DNA of 64,000 nucleotides from Primula veris (GCA_963682055.1 OY821742.1:632501-696500), one strand, 5' to 3'. Numbered from the stretch's first letter, positions 24,449 to 38,008 are shown. Numbers and translations: made by a program. Notes: generated from the letters alone by a model not told the origin.

Positions 24449-24468
24449 TTAAACTTTTTCATGTAGTG
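24449..24468 (+). mobile_element. CACTA-like transposon terminus
   Basis: The sequence ends tttttcatgtagtg, the reverse complement of CACTACATGAAAAA, which is the classic plant CACTA (En/Spm) terminal motif. It lies 120 bp after the minisatellite. A matching left CACTA end was not found in the preceding 3 kb, so the element is truncated or its left end has diverged. Confidence 0.5.
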
Positions 24469-24469
24469 C

Positions 24470-26340
24470 ACACGTATCTATAATTTCCATCAAGATAGAG
24501 TAATGTGAGCTTTACATGGTTATTGAAACTTTTAAAATAACAATGCGTGTATTGTTTTAGATCGAAAGTACGTGAACCAGTTCGAATTATTATTTAGATC
24601 ATTTATGTAATTAACACTATATAACTTCACGAAATTATTGGTTTGGATAACTAATAAGAACATTTTAATTACAAATAATAATAAAAAAAAAAAAAAGTTT
24701 TAAAATGATTACTTTTATGTTCTCAGAATTTTTTAAAAAGTGAAAGATTGAGTATATCTTGAGTTAATCCTTTAGTAACAATGTATGTATAATGGTATTT
24801 GATATTCCAACTTCAATAATTACAAGTCGACTGGACCGATCCGATGATGAACGTAAAATGGTTTTAAAGTATAAAATATAAAAATAGAGTTGTAAAATGA
24901 TCGATTACTCATTTACTTGTAGTATACTTATACAGTACCGCATCATTAAGTTAGCTTTAGGTTTTACCAGACTATTAGTCGACACCCAGCTTTCTCGGTT
25001 TAATCAAACCAGACATTCAGGCTTTTAACAAGTCATCGATGAAAATCATTTTCTAGTTATGTCTCATCAATTGAGGATACTTTAATATTATAATAAAATT
25101 CAAAGCATAAATAAAATAGAAAGAGTAGAACGGATTATCATACAATAATTTATAGAATATTCATAATATTTTAACGTGAATTCATTAAATCGACTTGTTA
25201 AAATTCAAATATCAACCCATAAACTCAAACTAATTTCATCTAAAAATATACAGAGTAACGGGACAGTAATCGTATTCATAATCAAGGTTTAAGTATTATT
25301 TTCCTAAAAAAAGCGTACCAGTACGTAATAAATTAAAATGAGACTGAGTTAATCGATAGTTAGTAAAAAGTTCAGGATCATACTTATATATAGGTAAAAT
25401 GCAGCTACCCCCCTGAAACTATGGATCATGTGCAAATAGCCCCTAACATCCTATCAATTATTGCAATAAACCCCCACAAATTATTAAACCTTTGCAATTA
25501 ACCCCCAAAGTCATTTCTAAAAGGACATAACTTTTTATTCATTTGTTCGTTTTACATAATTATTTGTTTGATATATGTAGTTTGTTAGTACACACAAGGT
25601 AAGTTAACTATTATCGTAATAAAAGTCATCAGAGGCGTTTTTACTTAAAATTATATTATTTTAGTAAGAAAATATTTTTCTGAGTCATTCCGTAAAAAAA
25701 TGCTTAGACATGCATGGATATCAAATAACTAATTATACTAAATGAATAACCAACCAAAACGGATCATCGAGCATAAAGATATATCATTTTGAAGATGGTA
25801 TCGGTGGTTAATTACAAAACTTAGATAGTTTATAGGGACTAATTGCAAGAATTTATAGTTTATGTTTTTTTTTTTGCAAATGACCCATAGCTCCAGGCTC
25901 TATTTGCATTTTACCCTACTTTTATAAATTACAATCATACCATTAATATAAGAAAAATTAAGTTGATGATATTAATTTTTGTCCTATTTTTTAAAAATAT
26001 GCTCTTATTATAATTTACAGTAATTAGTAATTACTCAAATACATTAATGCAATTCAAATACATCAATAAGTAAATAAACATGATGTTTTCCACACATCTC
26101 AATTCATCTGCCAAACAAATCATACTCCTATAAAAATAAAACATTATATTATTTCTTATATACGATTATCAATTTTGCATTTTTTTTAAAAAATAATAAC
26201 TTTGTTTGTGTCGATGTTGACTGACAATAAAACAAACCCGAGGGGTGATACTGATAATAACTATAAAAAAAACAACATCGCAATTATTTGAGAAATAATT
26301 CATTACAGATAATAATAATAATTTTAATAATTAAAAATAG
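24470..26340. other. Intergenic region upstream of importin beta
   Basis: AT-rich, no coding exon on either strand. It contains one MULE-like element (25391-25917). The last ~100 bases lead into a CT-rich 5'UTR. Confidence 0.5.
25391..25917. mobile_element. MULE-like MITE with 9-bp target duplication
   Basis: About 527 bp. The left end taggtaaaatgca continues into ctgaaactatggatcatgtgcaaa. The right end is its imperfect inverse: tttgcaaatgacccatagct leads to tgcattttaccct. Flanks are acttatata (25382-25390) and acttttata (25918-25926), a 9-bp duplication with one mismatch, typical of Mutator-like elements. No transposase. Confidence 0.75.
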
Positions 26341-26344
26341 TATT

Positions 26345-26473
26345 TTAATTAATATTTAATAATATACGTTCGCATCTCCTTCTTCTTCATTTCTCTCTCT
26401 CTCTCTAAAACCACTCCGATCTCTCTCTCTTTCTCTCTCTAGGGTTTCAAAACGCTGTTTTTATCTCTCTAAG
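26345..26473 (+). promoter_or_regulatory. Importin beta 5'UTR exon with telo-box-like motif
   Basis: A CT-rich leader (repeated tctctctc) includes the telo-box-like tagggttt at 26440-26447 and ends ctctaag|gtaattt, a good splice donor. The next exon acceptor is ...tgcag at 29442, giving a ~3-kb 5'UTR intron. The transcription start is approximate. Confidence 0.65.
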
Positions 26474-27003
26474 GTAATTTGATTTCTCCTTTTATCAAAC
26501 TTTATATTGATTGTTATTTGTTTGTTTTATCTTTTTAATCGATCTGTTAATTGTTAATTCGGTTTTTTTTGTGTGTGTTTAGATTTATGGGTTTTGATTG
26601 GTTTTTGATCTGATTAATTATTGTAATTAGATCGGATTATTTTTAAGTTTAGTGAGATACGATTGTTTATTAGACTTGTTTGATTGTAGCTTTTTAAGTA
26701 TTATATATACTGATTTAAAAACTATATAGAAATAGTGATTATAGTGTTAAAAATAGACTGTTTTTATTTATTTATTTATAAATTGGTTTGAAATTGTTTA
26801 AAACTAATATAGTTATAAAAACAGTAGAAATCTTCTTATATATTGGCCTGAAAATGTTTACTTTTTTTTATCAGTTTTGAACTAATATATTGATTAAAAA
26901 AAAGTAGAATTATTATCATATATTGGCCTGGAAATGTTTAAAATTGACCTGGATGGACCTTACTCTTTTATCAGCTTCAAAACCGATGTAATGATACATA
27001 AAA

Positions 27004-27665
27004 GACGGTTTTTTTTTTTATCTATATAAACCATAGTTGCAAGAAGCGTGAGCGTGTAAGGGAGCGAGAGCGAGAGCGAGGAAGCGAATATTATAAACTA
27101 GGAGTATAGTGTAATAAAATAGTTAAAGTAAGTATGCCATCTTTTAACTACACAAAAAAACGCCCATAAAGACGGGTTTTTTTTATCTATATAAACCATA
27201 GTTGCAAGAAGCGTGAGCGTGTAAAGGAGCGGGAGTGGGAGCGAGGAAGCGAATATTATAAACTAGGAGTATAATGTAATAAAATAGTTAAAGTAAGTAT
27301 GCCATCTTTTAACTACACAAAAAAACGCCCATAAAGACGGGTTTTTTTTATCTATATAAACCATAGTTGCAAGAAGCGTGAGCGTGTAAAGGAGCGGGAG
27401 TGGGAGCGAGGAAGCGAATATTATAAACTAGGAGTATAATGTAATAAAATAGTTAAAGTAAGTATGCCATCTTTTAACTACACAAAAAAACGCCCATAAA
27501 GACGGTTTTTTTTTATCTATATAAACCATAGTTGCCAGAAGCGTGAGCGTGTAAGGGAGCGGGAGCGGGAGCGAGGAAGCGAATATTATAAACTAGGAGT
27601 ATAGTGTAATAAAATAGTTAAAGTAAGTATGCCATCTTTTAACTACACAAAAAAACGCTCATAAA
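27004..27665 (+). repeat. 165-bp tandem repeat, four copies, in KPNB1 5'UTR intron
   Basis: Units start at gacggttttt 27004, 27171, 27336 and 27501 (periods 167, 165, 165) and end at the next gacgg at 27666. Each contains gcaagaagcgtgagcgtgta, short gagcgg/gagcga repeats and gtatgccatcttttaactac. Copies 2 and 3 are almost identical, so expansion is recent. Confidence 0.92.
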
Positions 27666-29443
27666 GACGGCCATTACATATGATATAGTGACACTACCAT
27701 TTTTTTTATCAATATAAGTGCAAAAGACCCCCATTACTTGGCTTTTAACTACGTATATATGTTATAAAAAATTACACTAGTTTAAGGTAGCTTTGATTTG
27801 TTGGTTTCATCTTATATCAGCCATCTTTCTGATTTATTTCATTAGATAATTTAGATCGGCAATCAGCTATTGAGTTCAGTTTGGCTGGTTTTATGGATTT
27901 AAATTATAAGTAGTGCGATTAGAGTAGCTTATCATTATGTAAACTCGGTTATGTCTATTTTTAGAACTATAAGGTAGGCCTGTGACTGTTTAAAAAGAAA
28001 CATTTTTTTCAACTACAAACAATCCAGCTTAACGGCTTACAATTTGCAATTAATTTATCACATTACTTAGTTTTTTTAATTATTTTTAAACAGTTTTATG
28101 AAAAATTTCACTATGTTAGGATGCTGAAATTGGTCGGTTCTGTTTCACTTGATTAATTTTTGACATTAATTTTGTTAGGTTAGCGTTGAGTTCAGACAGG
28201 TTTGTTTATGTATTAATATCATGAATTAAAAATTCCTTTCTCATTGACAATGAATTAAGGTTATCAGCAACTGTAATTTGACCTTTGAATGTATGCTTGT
28301 TTGCATTGGGATGGAGGGAGTAGTAAAGCTAGGGTCTTTAGTTAACTTGTTGCTATATAAACTCGGTTGTCTATCTTTAGCATTGAAACGTAGTTAGATT
28401 CATGGGTTCAAGTTTCTTTTTTTTTTTTAATTAATCTGAATATCTGATTTATGTGTCATTACAAGTTCAGTCATCAACGACGTGGGTTTTGATAGATATA
28501 TACTTATTAGACATTACTTAGATTTCCACTATATAAACAAGGTTATTGAACTTGTCAGTATTATAAGATAGTTGATTTATTTGTATTGTTTCGAGCTATA
28601 TATTTATCTGAATAATTACAGTAGCCAGGGATCATAGGATGTGCAGTTCAGTTATGTTTTTTCATAAATCTACTCACATTGTACATTAGATTCTTTAGTT
28701 AGCTTGTGGAATCTTCAACTGCTGAAGTTCACGCAGATGTTTTCATTTATGTAAATTAGTTAGGCGTAGGTTCCTTAAATAGACTTGTGATTTTTATTAT
28801 GTAATATCTAATGATCCATTATTGTTTGTCCTTAAGGCGTATTAGTTACATGTAGAATATCTGGTTAACAGGTGTGTATTATTTGATGCACAGTCATCCA
28901 CTTTTTTAATATTTGAATGTGGTTAGAGATAAATAAATCTTGATTAATTTGCTCGAAGATTAGTGTCACTGTATCTTGGGGTTCCTTTCGCAAATATGTT
29001 GGATATTCTAATTTTGAGTTCAGGTAGGTGTTTTTTACTTTGATATATGTATCTAATTATCTATCAGGGTGAAATTAGTTTTCCCTAATTGTCTGAGTTC
29101 TGCTCTTTTTTGAGACTTGTATTCACTGAGAGCAACACAGAATCTTTTGCTTGCATTCATGATTTGGTTTCTTTATTTTTTGAAATATGCTTATATATCT
29201 AAAGAAGCCACTGATTTGATGTTACGGACAGGTCATCTTGTTGGCACTTCAACTGTTGTAACTATCTAAAACACATATCAGACTTTTCCTGTTCCCAATT
29301 GTGAATTGTGAAACTCATAATTGCTAGCTAATCATATTTACCCCACCTCCTTTAGAAACAGCTGTATGTTTGGATCTATACCTCATGCAATTTTTTAGAT
29401 TTATAAGTTTCTAATCAATTATTTTGGTATATTCCAATGCAGT

Positions 29444-32400
29444 ATGGCCATGGAAGTCACACAAGTGCTCGTAAATGCACAATCGGTGGATGGGGCAGTT
29501 CGTAAGCACGCTGAAGATTCTCTAAAACAACTCCAAGAGCAAAATCTCCCTGTTTTCTTGTTATCTCTCTCTACTGAACTCGCCAACAATGAAAAACCTG
29601 TTGATAGTCGCAAGCTAGCCGGGTTGATCCTAAAAAACGCTTTAGATGCTAAAGAACAAAACCGCAAGTTTGAGCTTGTTCAAAGATGGATTTCTCTTGA
29701 TACAACTGTTAAGAGCCAAATCAAAGCTCTTTTGCTACAAACACTATCTTCTCATGTGCACGAAGCTAGTTCAACTGCATCTCAAGTTATTGCCAAGGTG
29801 GCGGGCATTGAGTTGCCACATAAACAGTGGCCTGAGCTCGTTATATCGCTTCTTCAAGATATTCATCAGCTACCAGTTAATGTTAAGCAAGCCACTTTAG
29901 AAACTTTGGGTTATTTATGCGAAGAAGTTTCTCCGGATAATGTTGACCAAGATCAAGTGAATAAAATACTTACAGCGGTGGTTCAAGGTTTGTATTTCAT
30001 CTGATATGCCTGTAGCTATTCTGGCCTTGTTTGGTTTTAGTTTTTAACTTATTAATGCCTCGTACACTCAAACTTTATTAGATCTTGTTTAATTGCAATT
30101 TAAGGTTTCCTGAGGCTTGTTTGATCGTCGCTTGGGTGTTTCTGGGTTTTCTTTCTTAAAAAGCTAGAAGCTTCAAGCTAAATTAACCAAGCTTTTCTCT
30201 TAACCCCATAGATTCAATGTTTGTTTAAGTAGAAGGTGTTTTAAAACAATTTCACACGAGAAAGGACCAGCAAATGGGCTCATAAGTTATCTAAAAATAT
30301 CTTTGACTGTATTTGGTTGGAGCTTATATATTTTTTTTTGGCTGAATTTCTGGAGGGCTGAATAAGCTAGAGCCTTAAGCTGGATGAATTTAGCTGTCTG
30401 CTAACCCTAAAAAAAATCCAATTTTATTTGCTTAAATCTGCAACAAGAGAAGCTCTGAATTTTCCTAATTTTTTTACCTTGATAGCATTTTAAGTTGCCA
30501 TAATTTTGATTTTTGTATATTGAACTTGCAAATAACTCTGGGCAAACCTAAGTATCTGTGCTTGTTTTCTGGGGGTGAGTTAATTTATTTGGTTTCTAAT
30601 ATATTATTTTCTTATAAAAACAGGCATGAGTTCATCCGAAACCAGTATGGAAGTGAGACTCGCTGCTACTCGAGCCCTTTACAACGCTCTCGTTTTTGCT
30701 CAAGCGAATTTCAGTAACGATATGGAGCGAGATTACATAATGAGAGTTGTCTGTGAGGCCACTCTCTCTCAAGAACTGAAAATTCGACAAGCGGCCTTCG
30801 AGTGTTTGGTCTCAATATCGTCCACATATTATGATAAACTATCACCTTATATACAAGATGTGTTTACAATCACAGCAAAAGCTGTGAAAGAAGACGAAGA
30901 GCCTGTTGCTCTTCAAGCTATCGAGTTTTGGAGCTCAATATGCGATGAGGAAATAGATATATTGGAAGAGTATGGTGATTTTTCTGGTGACTCAGATATT
31001 CCGTGTTTTTATTTTATTAAAAAAGCGCTTCCTGCCCTCGTGCCTATGCTTTTGGAGACACTTTTAAAGCAAGAGGAGGATCAAGACCAGGATGAAGGGG
31101 CTTGGAATACTGCGATGGCGGGTGGGACATGTCTCGGTTTGGTCGCACGTACAGTTGGAGACGATGTAGTACCTATCGTAATGCCATTTATACAAGAGAA
31201 TATTTCGAACCCTGATTGGAGGCGAAGGGAAGCCGCGACATATGCGTTTGGGTCGATTTTGGAGGGTCCCTCACCCGATAAGCTAACATCGATTGTCAAC
31301 GTGGCGTTGACTTTTATGTTATCGGCCTTAACTACAGACCCTAATAGTCATGTAAAGGACACCACGGCTTGGACGTTGGGTAGAATTTTCGAGTTTTTAC
31401 ACGGTACAATGATGGAAAATCAGATTATTACACAAGCGAATTGTCAACAGATTATTACGGTTTTGCTTCAGAGCATGAAGGTGAGATGAGTTAGATGGGC
31501 CTTAAGGGTTTCCAGTGATTTTGAAGGAAATTTAGGAGATATGACAAAGTACACATATTTCTGGGAAGTTTTCTAGTTTTATACGAGCGGCTCTAAATAG
31601 AAATTAGACTAGACGGAATTATTACATCAAGTTGCTTCAAAAAGTTCAGTTAACTTTTTTTTAAAGTTTTCTGTAAGATTTTGAAAGAAACCAAATAAGA
31701 AATGACATCACACGAATTTCAGGATAATGTTCTGGTTTGATATCAAGTTCTAAAATAGAACTTACACTAAAATACAGCTAAATGCTTTGAAAAAAAATCT
31801 CTCTAATTTGCGTGGAAAATAAACCGTCTCTCCATCTTTTTGAAATGAATAATCAAGACTCTACAGGATAAGCCTAGTTTGCTGGGAAAATAAGAATAGA
31901 AAAAAGACAAACCACTTTCTTAGCCTGACCCTAAATGATCCGTAAACCCTGTATTTTATATTTTAAAATCTGAAATAACTGTAAAAACCACCCTTTAAAT
32001 TTGCTTTGCAGTGTAATAATGACTTTAATTAATTGCAGGATTCCCCTAATGTTGCCGAAAAAGCCTGCGGAGCCCTCTACTTTTTAGCACAAGGGTACGA
32101 GGATGTGGGGCCTCCGTCTCCATTAACTCCATATTTTCAAGAAATCGTTCAGTCTCTGCTTACTGTTAGTCGCAGGGAAGATGCTGGTGAATCGAGGCTA
32201 AGAACGTCTGCTTATGAGACTATGAACGAAGTGGTGAGGTGTTCAACTGAGGAGACAGTCCCTTTGGTGATTCAACTAGTCCCCGTCATCATGATGGAGC
32301 TTCACCAGACTCTCGAAGCTCAGAACCTCTCGTCTGACGAGAGAGAGAAGCATAGCGAATTGCAAGGCCTTCTCTGTGGCTGCTTACAGGTCATAATATT

Positions 32401-35241
32401 TTAAATAATACTGTATCATTCGTATAAAAATTAAGTTGAATATTCCATATGATTTTCTAACTTTTTACTACTTTCATGAATTTTGGGAAAATAGAATATA
32501 TTCCTATATCAGTATATTTTCCTATAAAGGATCGTAATTTAGTCTTTTTATTGGAAGTTGTTTCAGTTACTTTTTAGGGGTCTGTTGCAGTTTAATTCTC
32601 CAAGGTATCATCACTTATCAATCTGGTACATTCTTCAAATATTAGCAATCAATATGTTAAGTACTTTCTCTGACAATTTAGTTCCCGCAGTGGATTAAAT
32701 AGAAAATAAATAGTAGGTTGGGATAGTAAATAGTTATAAAGACGAAGTATATTTTTTAAATACTTATGTTTTTAATATTTATAGACTATAACTATTCAAC
32801 AACCTTCATTGTATTTTAGTCCCCTAGTCTATGTTTTCTTTTCTGTATAGTGTACAAAAGACAAAAAGAAAAGAAAAGAACCCAGCCTGTGTACGAATTG
32901 GTAATATTTGTAAGCTAGAGGTGCAAAATTAATATCTGATGATATACGAGTGTATATAACTATTGTTAACCCCTTTCTTAGTATTTTGGAAATAGTGTTG
33001 TTATCATAAAGTGATACTAGCGGGAGAAACCCATGTGATTATATTTTCTAATAATGTTTGAAAAGGTCATATCGAAATCAATACATATCTGTTCACAAAA
33101 CCGGAAAGTAAGAATTAAGACTTCAAAGCAATTATTAATAAATTGTCTATCCGGGTGACTTGGCTTCGTAGCCAGATTGTTGCAAACTCGTCACCCATGC
33201 CTTTCTCCCTCTCTACCTCTTCAAATAAATTGTGAGAACTTTTTTGGCAGTTATTACTATAGTAAGAGTAACTGTTAAAAAGGGGGAAGGACGTGGGCAC
33301 TGGGCAGTTAGATCTTTTTTTAAAAGTTTGTTTTAATTTCTAATTTGTTTTAGATAGCAAAATATATTAAGAACTCCAAAATTTTCCCGGACTAATTATT
33401 CTTCACATTTAGTATGATTTCTTAATTTTTTAATTATTTTCGCAGGTTATAATTCAGAAGTTAGGTTCATCTGAGCAAACGAAACATGCCTTTATGCAGT
33501 ACGCAGATCAAATAATGAGTCTTTTCTTAAGAGTCTTCACGTGTAGAAATGCCACTGCACACGAAGAGGCGATGCTTGCCATTGGAGCCCTTGCTTATAC
33601 CACTGGTCCAGAGTTTGCGAAATATGTCCCTGAATTTTACAAGTATTTAGAATCTGGTCTACAAAATTTTGCAGAGTACCAAGTTTGTGCAGTCACTGTC
33701 GGAGTTGTGGGCGATATATGCAGAGCTTTAGAGGACAAAATTTTACCCTTTTGCGACGGGATTATGACACAGCTTCTCAAAGACCTATCAAGTAACCAAA
33801 TGCACAGATCCGTTAAGCCCCCTATATTTTCATGTTTTGGTGATATAGCGTTGGCCATCGGAGAGAATTTCGAGAAATACTTAATGTATGCGATGCCTAT
33901 GCTTCAAGGTGCTGCTGAGCTGTCAGCACGCACTCCAGTTGTCGACGATGAAATGATTGAATACACGAATATTTTGAGAAACGGAATTTTGGAGGCGTAT
34001 TCTGGTATTTTCCAAGGGTTTAAAAATTCTCCGAAAACTCAGCTCTTGATCCCCTATGCACCTCACATTCTTCAGTTCCTGGATAGCATTTATTCGGAGA
34101 AAGACATGTGAGTCCTTACTTTTTACCTTCTCTAGCTGTAGAATGCATGGTTATTGAGAGTTGAAACCTTGCGATGCACTAAACAGGCCATACACCATAT
34201 AATATTACTTACGGTACCATCTTAGTTATATATCCGTTGGTTTGAAAATTTTAATGTGACAGACAGACAGGCACCATGCTCGTCAATACAATTTTTTTGG
34301 GGTGAAATTAGTGTGTTACCACTGTTTCACCAAAATAAAATAAAATTGTACTAATTAATTAATTGTACCTCTTCAATACAATACCATTACAATACACGTG
34401 TCTTTATTAGGAGACCAAGATTTGCAGTTCATATTGGTACTAATTAATTAGGAGATTATTGGGAGGATAACATGCCAAATTTGTTTTCCAGCATTGGGAG
34501 GCCCTGCAGCTTCGATATTTCTGGTATATAAGAGTCACTATTTGAATAATAGTATACTGGTATTTTCAATATCAACTCTATATACTGCTAACCGGCAGTG
34601 GCCGAATTGGTATGTCCTTTGCTGCATCACTAGTGGCTGGAGTTCGATTCTCATAGCTTACTTATGAATATCTATCTTGTAGTCCAATGTCTCTGTCTAA
34701 TCACTGGCTGTATGATCTTCCTCGTATTTATAGATTACATCTTCTGTAACGATTATAATATTTGCTTAAAATGCATCTAAATGTTAAATGGTGTTGGCTA
34801 TTTGTTCAGAAACTTTTATTTAACTTATTACATTGAAGTAGCATGCTTATATAATGAACATGATGCATTTAAGTTTAGTTGAATATTTTTTATTGTGTTT
34901 ATGACCGATAAAATTAATTACATGCTTAGAGCCTCATCCCCATAAGTGTCGGTGGCCTCTGGAGCTCCCACACTGGCCCTCCCCTAATTTGTTTGATACA
35001 CTCGTTTTAACTTATTTGTTTTTCTTGGTTATCCCCATTCAGGGATGATGTGGTGATGAAAACTGCTATCGGTGTCCTTGGTGATCTGGCAGATACTTTA
35101 GGAAGCAACGCTGGTACTTTGATCCAGCAATCTCTCTCTTGCAAAGACTTTTTGAGCGAATGTTTGTCCTCAGATGACCATTTCATCAAAGAATCTGCTG
35201 AATGGGCTAAGATGGCCATTAGCCGTGCTACCGCTTTTTGA
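29444..35241 (+). CDS. KPNB1: Importin subunit beta (karyopherin beta 1)
   Basis: Five coding exons: 29444-29987, 30624-31480, 32039-32389, 33446-34107, 35043-35241. Total 2613 nt, 870 aa, the length I recall for Arabidopsis KPNB1. It is a superhelix of HEAT repeats: an N-terminal importin-beta/Ran-binding region (DSLKQLQEQNLPVFLLSLS, KLAGLILKNALDAK), an acidic loop (EEDQDQDEGAW), and HEAT motifs through to the C-terminus (ESAEWAKMAISRA). The family carries importin-alpha/NLS cargo through the nuclear pore and releases it on RanGTP; in Arabidopsis it is linked to ABA and drought response. The ATG at 29444 follows the 5'UTR intron acceptor directly; another in-frame ATG lies two codons later. 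All splice sites are GT-AG. Confidence 0.97.
30110..30430. repeat. AGCTT-rich MITE-like copies in KPNB1 intron
   Basis: Contains gaggcttgtttgatcgtcgc, aaagctagaagcttcaagct, tgtatttggttggagctt and gctagagccttaagctgg, the phrases of the dispersed family described elsewhere. Two diverged copies seem to lie in tandem. Confidence 0.5.
34590..34770 (+). mobile_element. tRNA-derived SINE-like sequence in KPNB1 intron
   Basis: An A-box-like tggccgaattgg (about 34601) and a B-box-like gagttcgattctc (about 34649) sit at the spacing of a tRNA-type internal promoter, followed by a non-tRNA tail. No cloverleaf closes, so it is not a functional tRNA. Ends and target duplication are not determined. Confidence 0.45.
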
Positions 35242-36200
35242 GGGCTTGGTACTTTTAATTTTTCTTTTTAACATGCATATGGGTCGGTTATGTCAGGGTC
35301 CAGGATTTTGCATTCATTGGTTGAGTCATCACCATTATCAAGACAACATAGGCAAACTATAACCTTCTGAGTTGTCGCTAACTTTTGCATCATACACAGA
35401 TCTCTACACAGATCTGTACCCTGATTTGTGAGGTGGCAGTGGACCCCACACAACATTGATTAGTCAATGCGAGTGAATCTGCGCGGGGCTCACTGTCAAC
35501 TCACAATATGTATACAGATTTTTGTAAAGATCTTTTCCCTTCTATTTCTTGGGAAGAAGTGGGTGGTTCCTTGTGAAAGGGTGAATTCCCGCAAGTTCAA
35601 GGTTCGGGTTTAAAGATGAACATATACAACCTTTTTGGCTCAGAAATCGTTGGTTCATTCATATTGCCTTCGGGGGAAAACCGGATATCCGAATTTTTAA
35701 CGTATTAGAATGGATAAGAGATTAAGAATTGGAGATTTTGGTGGGGTCACTGAGCACTTTGAAACCATCTTACCGCTATTTTTGTTACATCAAATTATTT
35801 GCACATCTTTTTGGCGTTGGGGGCATGGGGGGATTAACTTGCGTCATGCATTGTTTTGGGTATTGCTGTCACTAATTTACAGGGTAGGTCAGTCTGCATA
35901 TCATTTTTATCAGTTTACTCCATACACATTGTAGCTTGCAGTTGAGAGCTATATTTTGCATTTTCATACATGTTCTTTTATCGGTTTGTTTTTGAGGTGA
36001 TTCTGTTAAAATATAGATGTTCATTTCACTGCATTTTACAGAAGCCTGTGTTTTGGCTATCAAGTATAGATACATATTTTCTCCTTGTTCTGGATTATGT
36101 AATCATATTTGTGACTCTCGGTTATTTATGAGAGGGTTCTTTTGCGATGTCACATATTGTAATGGCATTAAAGGGATAATATTTCGATTGTAAGAAGACA
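35242..36200 (+). other. KPNB1 3'UTR and downstream region
   Basis: Downstream of the stop codon. No further coding exon was found. The 3'UTR likely runs through several hundred bases; the stretch near 36160-36200 (taatggcattaaagg) could hold a poly(A) signal. It contains a small palindromic MITE. Confidence 0.4.
35398..35533. mobile_element. Palindromic ~136-bp MITE downstream of KPNB1
   Basis: The left arm agatctctacacagatctgt...gtgaggtggcagtggacccc is an imperfect inverse of the right arm ggggctcactgtcaactcac...acagatttttgtaaagatct. It has no coding capacity. A target duplication was not resolved. Confidence 0.65.
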
Positions 36201-36557
36201 ATTTATTTGGTCATTGCCTCATTTTTCTTTCGGTTCGAATAGTCTTATGGAATTTGAAAATGTATGATTGATTATGAATTCAGGCTATTATTCAACTTTT
36301 GTTTTCTCATTTTTTGAGTTTTGAATTATACTTTTATGTATACTGACCAAAATGCATGAAGTTTTGTAGGAAAAATTCAAAAATTAGTTCTAAGTACTAC
36401 CTAATCTTACTTATTTAGTAAAAACTTTCTCTCTCTCTTGGACTTCCTTCTTTTAGTCCTTTTTTTTTTTAAAATCATTTTTAAATTTATCAACTTTACC
36501 CTTGTTCTTTTTAAAGTTTAGTTTGTTAGATATTTCCTATAATTCCTCCCCTACGTC

Positions 36558-37378
36558 AGAGCATCTGCAATATGTGGGTTAAAATGTGTGTTAACTAAAA
36601 ATGTTAGCTAACAATACAATTTTGTCTCTCCATTAGATGTGTTAAAGTGTGTGTTAAATTTATAACACTTAAAAAGATTATTAAAGATAATAATCTTTAA
36701 GTGTTATTACTTGATGACATGGTAAAAAAAATTGATCCACCCTCGTATTTTTCACGCATATATTTTCTATCTCTAACCTATTCTACTTTTCTATCTCTAG
36801 ACTACGATCAAAGAAATCCATTTTCAATTTCAATCTGAAAATATATCACCAAATTGTTTGATAACATATCAATTACAAAAAACAACAAAATGTTGAAAGA
36901 AATACAAATACTAACATGTACATCAGCAATATATTTAAATCAGTGTAACAATATTCATAGAATCATTCAACCCATGATTTGTTACCCAACCCTTTATTTA
37001 TAAATATATGTTGAAAATAAATAACTTATTTCTCTATTTCTAAAATTCTATATTTTCTCAAATTTGGCGTTGAAATTTGGCGGTAATGTATGGTTGCTGT
37101 AAAAAAAACTCAGATAACTACTGTATTTTGAATATTTAATTTTTAATTAAAATAGATAACATTGTTAAAGTTAAAACTAATGTGGGTGTTTAACTTAATG
37201 CATATGTGTCATTTAATAGCTTTTTAAATGATGATGTGTCAGTAGTTAACAATAAAAAGTTAACACAACTATTGTGAAATCTCTAACTTAATATGCATGT
37301 GTCATTTAATAGCTTTTTAAATGATGATGTGCCACTAGTTAACAACAAAAAGTTAACACAACTATTATGGATGCATCT
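36558..37378. mobile_element. MITE-like element with agagcatct ends
   Basis: The left end agagcatctgcaat is matched by an inverse right end attatggatgcatct. Both are followed inward by gttaac-rich sequence. Near the right end a ~93-bp block (gtgtcatttaatagcttttt...gttaacacaactatt) is repeated twice, at 37206 and 37299. No transposase seen. Confidence 0.55.
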
Positions 37379-38008
37379 ACAAAAAATTGTACCAAATCCT
37401 ACAAATTTCTCTAAGAAGTTGAGAGTTTTAATTAATTATTACCTCTTATTTATATTAAACTCTTTAATATTTCTCAGAATAAAATCAACCTCGAACACAT
37501 TTGATTTTAAGAGAATACATAAGATGATACTCGCTGCATTCCGAAATGTATGTATATTATTATGAAGGGAAATTTTTATATACATGCAATTATTGTTTTG
37601 TCTATTAGCTCAAATAACTAAGTATATCCATCCTTATGCATTTGATTAAAATTTGGAATCAAAGCATTATTAGTAAGGAATGAGAAGATTTGCAAACTTT
37701 TTAGTTGAATTTACAAAATGGACAAACAATATGGAAGTTCCTAAAAAGAAAAAGATGGACAAACAAATGGAATTTCCTAATTTAGTTGAAGAGAATACAA
37801 GGAAATTGTTCTACCATTATACAAAAGTCATATATAAAATATTTTGAGAGAATACTACAAAATTGTTCTAACAAGATACAAAGGCTATAAATTATATTTG
37901 AGAGGATAGAACTAAATTAATTTAATATCATGCACAAATAATGATAATATATTATAATAAAATAAAAAAATAAATTTGACAAGATACATAAACTAATGAT
38001 AGCCGATT

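Noticed and set aside
28306..28325. ggatggagggagta phrase like a Stowaway MITE end
   Set aside because: No opposite end found in the intron; at most a remnant.
35580..35700. B-box-like caaggttcgggttt near the KPNB1 3' end
   Set aside because: No A-box at suitable spacing, so not called a SINE or tRNA.
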